Assembly (NCBI RefSeq): GCF_007859915.1
Contig: NZ_SJPM01000002.1
Span: 189,346-253,345, forward strand
DNA: 64,000 bases
Reading direction: 5' to 3'
Source: Neorhodopirellula pilleata
Lineage (GTDB): Bacteria > Planctomycetota > Planctomycetia > Pirellulales > Pirellulaceae
Every line of letters begins with the position of its first letter. The stretch's first letter is position 1. A model generated the notes under the pieces. It made no database searches, was not told the DNA's origin, and saw only the letters and a list, made by a program, of their open reading frames with translations. Positions 62,346 to 64,000 of the stretch are shown piece by piece. The position numbers and the translations under genes are program-made.

Positions 62346-63269
62346 TCACGTCCGGGTCGCGATTGCGACCGACCAAGCAATGACGATAAGGGCGATTGCG
62401 ACACCGCCGGCGACGAGTTGAAGCTGGGGATTTTCGAGCCATCGGCGTGGAAAGTATCGCCCGATCGATCCGATCACCAAACCGGCCGTGAAACCGGTCA
62501 CGTGAGCCAGGACGTCGGTCCGTTCGCCTTCGGTTCCTAGAAACGCCAACATCACGACCCCTGCAATCAGGGGACTGTATCGTTGGAAAGCCGTATCGCG
62601 TTGGGCGGCGCGAGGATAGAGCGCGTGGGCGACCAAGATCCCAAGTGCCGCAAACACGGCCGTCGACGCCCCGATCGAAATGTGATCGGGACTGCGCACC
62701 ATCGCATTGAATCCGTTGCCGATCGATCCGGCGACGATGATGATCAACCAAGCCACTCCGCCGCCCAACACACGTCCGGCGAGAAACCCGAACAGCGAAC
62801 CGAACAACAGGTTTGACGACAAGTGAGCAAGGTCCGCGTGGAGCGTCAGGGCGGTGATCGTTTGCCACCAGCGTCCGTTTGTCACTTCGCCTGCCCGCAG
62901 CGGCCCGACGGTTGTCCAACCCCAACCGTAACCGTCGGCACGCGAAAGGATCTCGATGGATATCAAGAAGAGGACATAGATCAAGATGCCCCACCCGGCA
63001 CCTTCGAATAGTGCGATAGGCTCGACCGTTGGGGTGATGTCGACGGCACGTTCGGCTTGATACGCATCGAGTTCCTGTTTCGCCGCCGCGACATCTCGCG
63101 GCCAAACTTGCAATTCCCAGTCGCCGGCATCGTGTCCGGTGGTCTGCCGACTGATCGTCGCATCCATCCCCATCGCGTCGAGCACCAACCGCATCTCGAC
63201 GCATTCGCGTCGAGTGTGAGATCGGAACACGCCGACACGCTGCGGTTGGTTTGGGGGCACGGGATTCAT
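62346..63269 (-). CDS. rhomboid-family intramembrane serine protease
   Basis: This 307-aa protein has an N-terminal cytosolic domain (about 1-85: VGVFRSHTRRECVEMRLVLD), similar to the small domain seen before some bacterial rhomboids. Six or more membrane helices follow. TALTLHADLAHLSSNLLFGS contains the rhomboid H-x(n)-N part, the catalytic Ser is in SIGASTAVFAALG, and the catalytic His is in VLAHVTGFTAGL. It cleaves membrane-anchored substrates, which are unknown here. Confidence 0.92.
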   Translation of the reverse strand: MNPVPPNQPQRVGVFRSHTRRECVEMRLVLDAMGMDATISRQTTGHDAGDWELQVWPRDVAAAKQELDAYQAERAVDITPTVEPIALFEGAGWGILIYVLFLISIEILSRADGYGWGWTTVGPLRAGEVTNGRWWQTITALTLHADLAHLSSNLLFGSLFGFLAGRVLGGGVAWLIIIVAGSIGNGFNAMVRSPDHISIGASTAVFAALGILVAHALYPRAAQRDTAFQRYSPLIAGVVMLAFLGTEGERTDVLAHVTGFTAGLVIGSIGRYFPRRWLENPQLQLVAGGVAIALIVIAWSVAIATRT

Positions 63270-63385
63270 GGGTTCATCGGACGATTCGTCGCATCATGTT
63301 CGATCTTGGTCTTTCTTTCGAAGATACCAAAATGCGTCATGCGATTGGATGCGTCCGTGAACCTCATTCAATTCCCATCATCAGG

Positions 63386-64000
63386 TTAAACCAGTCCGGT
63401 TCCACGTTCGGCTGCGAAGCGGAAGAACGAGGCACCGGCTTCATTCTTGGCCTGGGTGGCAAACAGACTGTCGGCCTCATAGAGTTCGACCGATGTTCGA
63501 TCACCTCGCTGGGTGCGTTGGATCGTTCCGTCCTGATTGACGGAGTCGATCGCCCCACCACCTTGAGTACCTCGACCCGCGTCGCCGTTGCGAGCTTCGT
63601 TACCCGCGTCCACGGTCAGTCCCCACAATCCGTGTGGCGCGACTGAATCCGCGAACGGTGTCGTCGGGATGAACTTCACGTCGAAGTACGGGATATTCGC
63701 TGCGGTTCTGGACATGAAGACCATCGTGTACTCGTCGGTTTCGACGACCGTGTTCTTCCCGTCGAACTTCATTTTCACGTTCTCAAGTTCGATGGATTGT
63801 CCTTTTTCAACGACCACCCCGTCGAAGGTGGGAGCGCCATACGGTTGCATCTGAATTTGATTCGACGAAACGGTTAGACGTTTCGGCGTGCTGCGATGGG
63901 CGACCATGCGGACGGCGACCGCTTTCGATTTGGGCTCGCTCTCGGCCTGACCAACCGTTTCCGCAGTTGGATCATACGTGGGAGGTGGTGTGACGACCAA
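63386..64000 (-). CDS. hypothetical protein, 5' end outside the window
   Basis: This is the C-terminal 204 residues of a protein whose start lies beyond 64000. It contains a beta-rich segment (SSNQIQMQPYGAPTFDGVVV, SIELENVKMKFDGKNTVVET) and a Gly/Asn-rich stretch (GNEARNGDAGRGTQGGGAID). No family is recognised. The visible first residue is not a reliable start. Confidence 0.6.
   Translation of the reverse strand: MVVTPPPTYDPTAETVGQAESEPKSKAVAVRMVAHRSTPKRLTVSSNQIQMQPYGAPTFDGVVVEKGQSIELENVKMKFDGKNTVVETDEYTMVFMSRTAANIPYFDVKFIPTTPFADSVAPHGLWGLTVDAGNEARNGDAGRGTQGGGAIDSVNQDGTIQRTQRGDRTSVELYEADSLFATQAKNEAGASFFRFAAERGTGLV

Overview
The window looks like chromosomal DNA of a planctomycete of the Pirellulales type (Rhodopirellula/Blastopirellula relatives). 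This is inferred from gene content and style, not from a database search. The signs are an ECF sigma factor translationally coupled to a large Ser/Thr kinase, three ExbD paralogues beside a PQQ-type propeller protein, DUF1080 and glucuronoyl-esterase enzymes, a DHPS-like protein of the tetrahydromethanopterin type, two GroELs around one GroES, and many palindromic intergenic repeats. GC is moderate to high, and GTG and TTG starts are common.

Layout. 0.2-2.7 kb: a REP-associated (HUH) transposase, a lipoprotein resembling ribose-binding proteins but with its two lobes in swapped order, and tRNA-Phe. 2.8-14.6 kb: a long same-strand cluster of a TonB-like membrane protein, ExbB, three ExbDs, a giant membrane-anchored beta-propeller, a family-5-like solute-binding protein and another exported protein, probably one energised envelope machine. 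14.6-20.6 kb: an accessory region with a nucleotidyltransferase-like gene pair, an S23/four-helix-bundle gene inside inverted repeats plus two decayed copies of it, a ParE-type toxin-antitoxin pair and a DUF1080-PhoD fusion. 20.6-25.8 kb: rplM-rpsI-infA-(32-aa basic protein)-fabZ, a transglutaminase, a secreted protein, a small lipoprotein and tsaE. 25.9-33.7 kb: a VWA protein, trpC, purH, hisF, dciA, dnaN, a candidate origin-like intergenic region and cutA, with several large palindromes.

34-48.7 kb: a secreted Tyr/Gly-rich protein, a CPA2 antiporter, lepA, a metallo-beta-lactamase-fold hydrolase, a GlsB-type membrane protein, an MFS-spermidine synthase-TPR fusion, a relic of a second REP transposase, the DHPS-like gene, a CE15-like esterase, a SUKH-like protein and cysC. 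48.8-55.5 kb: a SulP transporter fused to a beta-carbonic anhydrase, and a three-gene signalling operon (membrane protein, ECF sigma, kinase with a TAXI-type sensor) joined by ATGA overlaps. 55.9-62.1 kb: a chaperone block of groEL1, groES, groEL2, dnaJ, grpE and an FmdB-type zinc ribbon. 62.3-64 kb: a rhomboid protease and the 3' part of an unknown gene.

The most unusual points are: (1) the circularly permuted binding protein; (2) the ExbBD-propeller-solute-binding cluster; (3) a modular family of palindromic repeats (a TAGGCTGGGTC hairpin plus TTTAAG/TTTAGG hexamer arrays) and a 280-bp nested palindrome between dnaN and dciA; (4) the S23 gene with flanking inverted repeats and two deletion derivatives; (5) 7-bp tandem repeats directly in front of several start codons; and (6) the kinase-TAXI fusion. 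All functional statements rest on motif recognition by eye.
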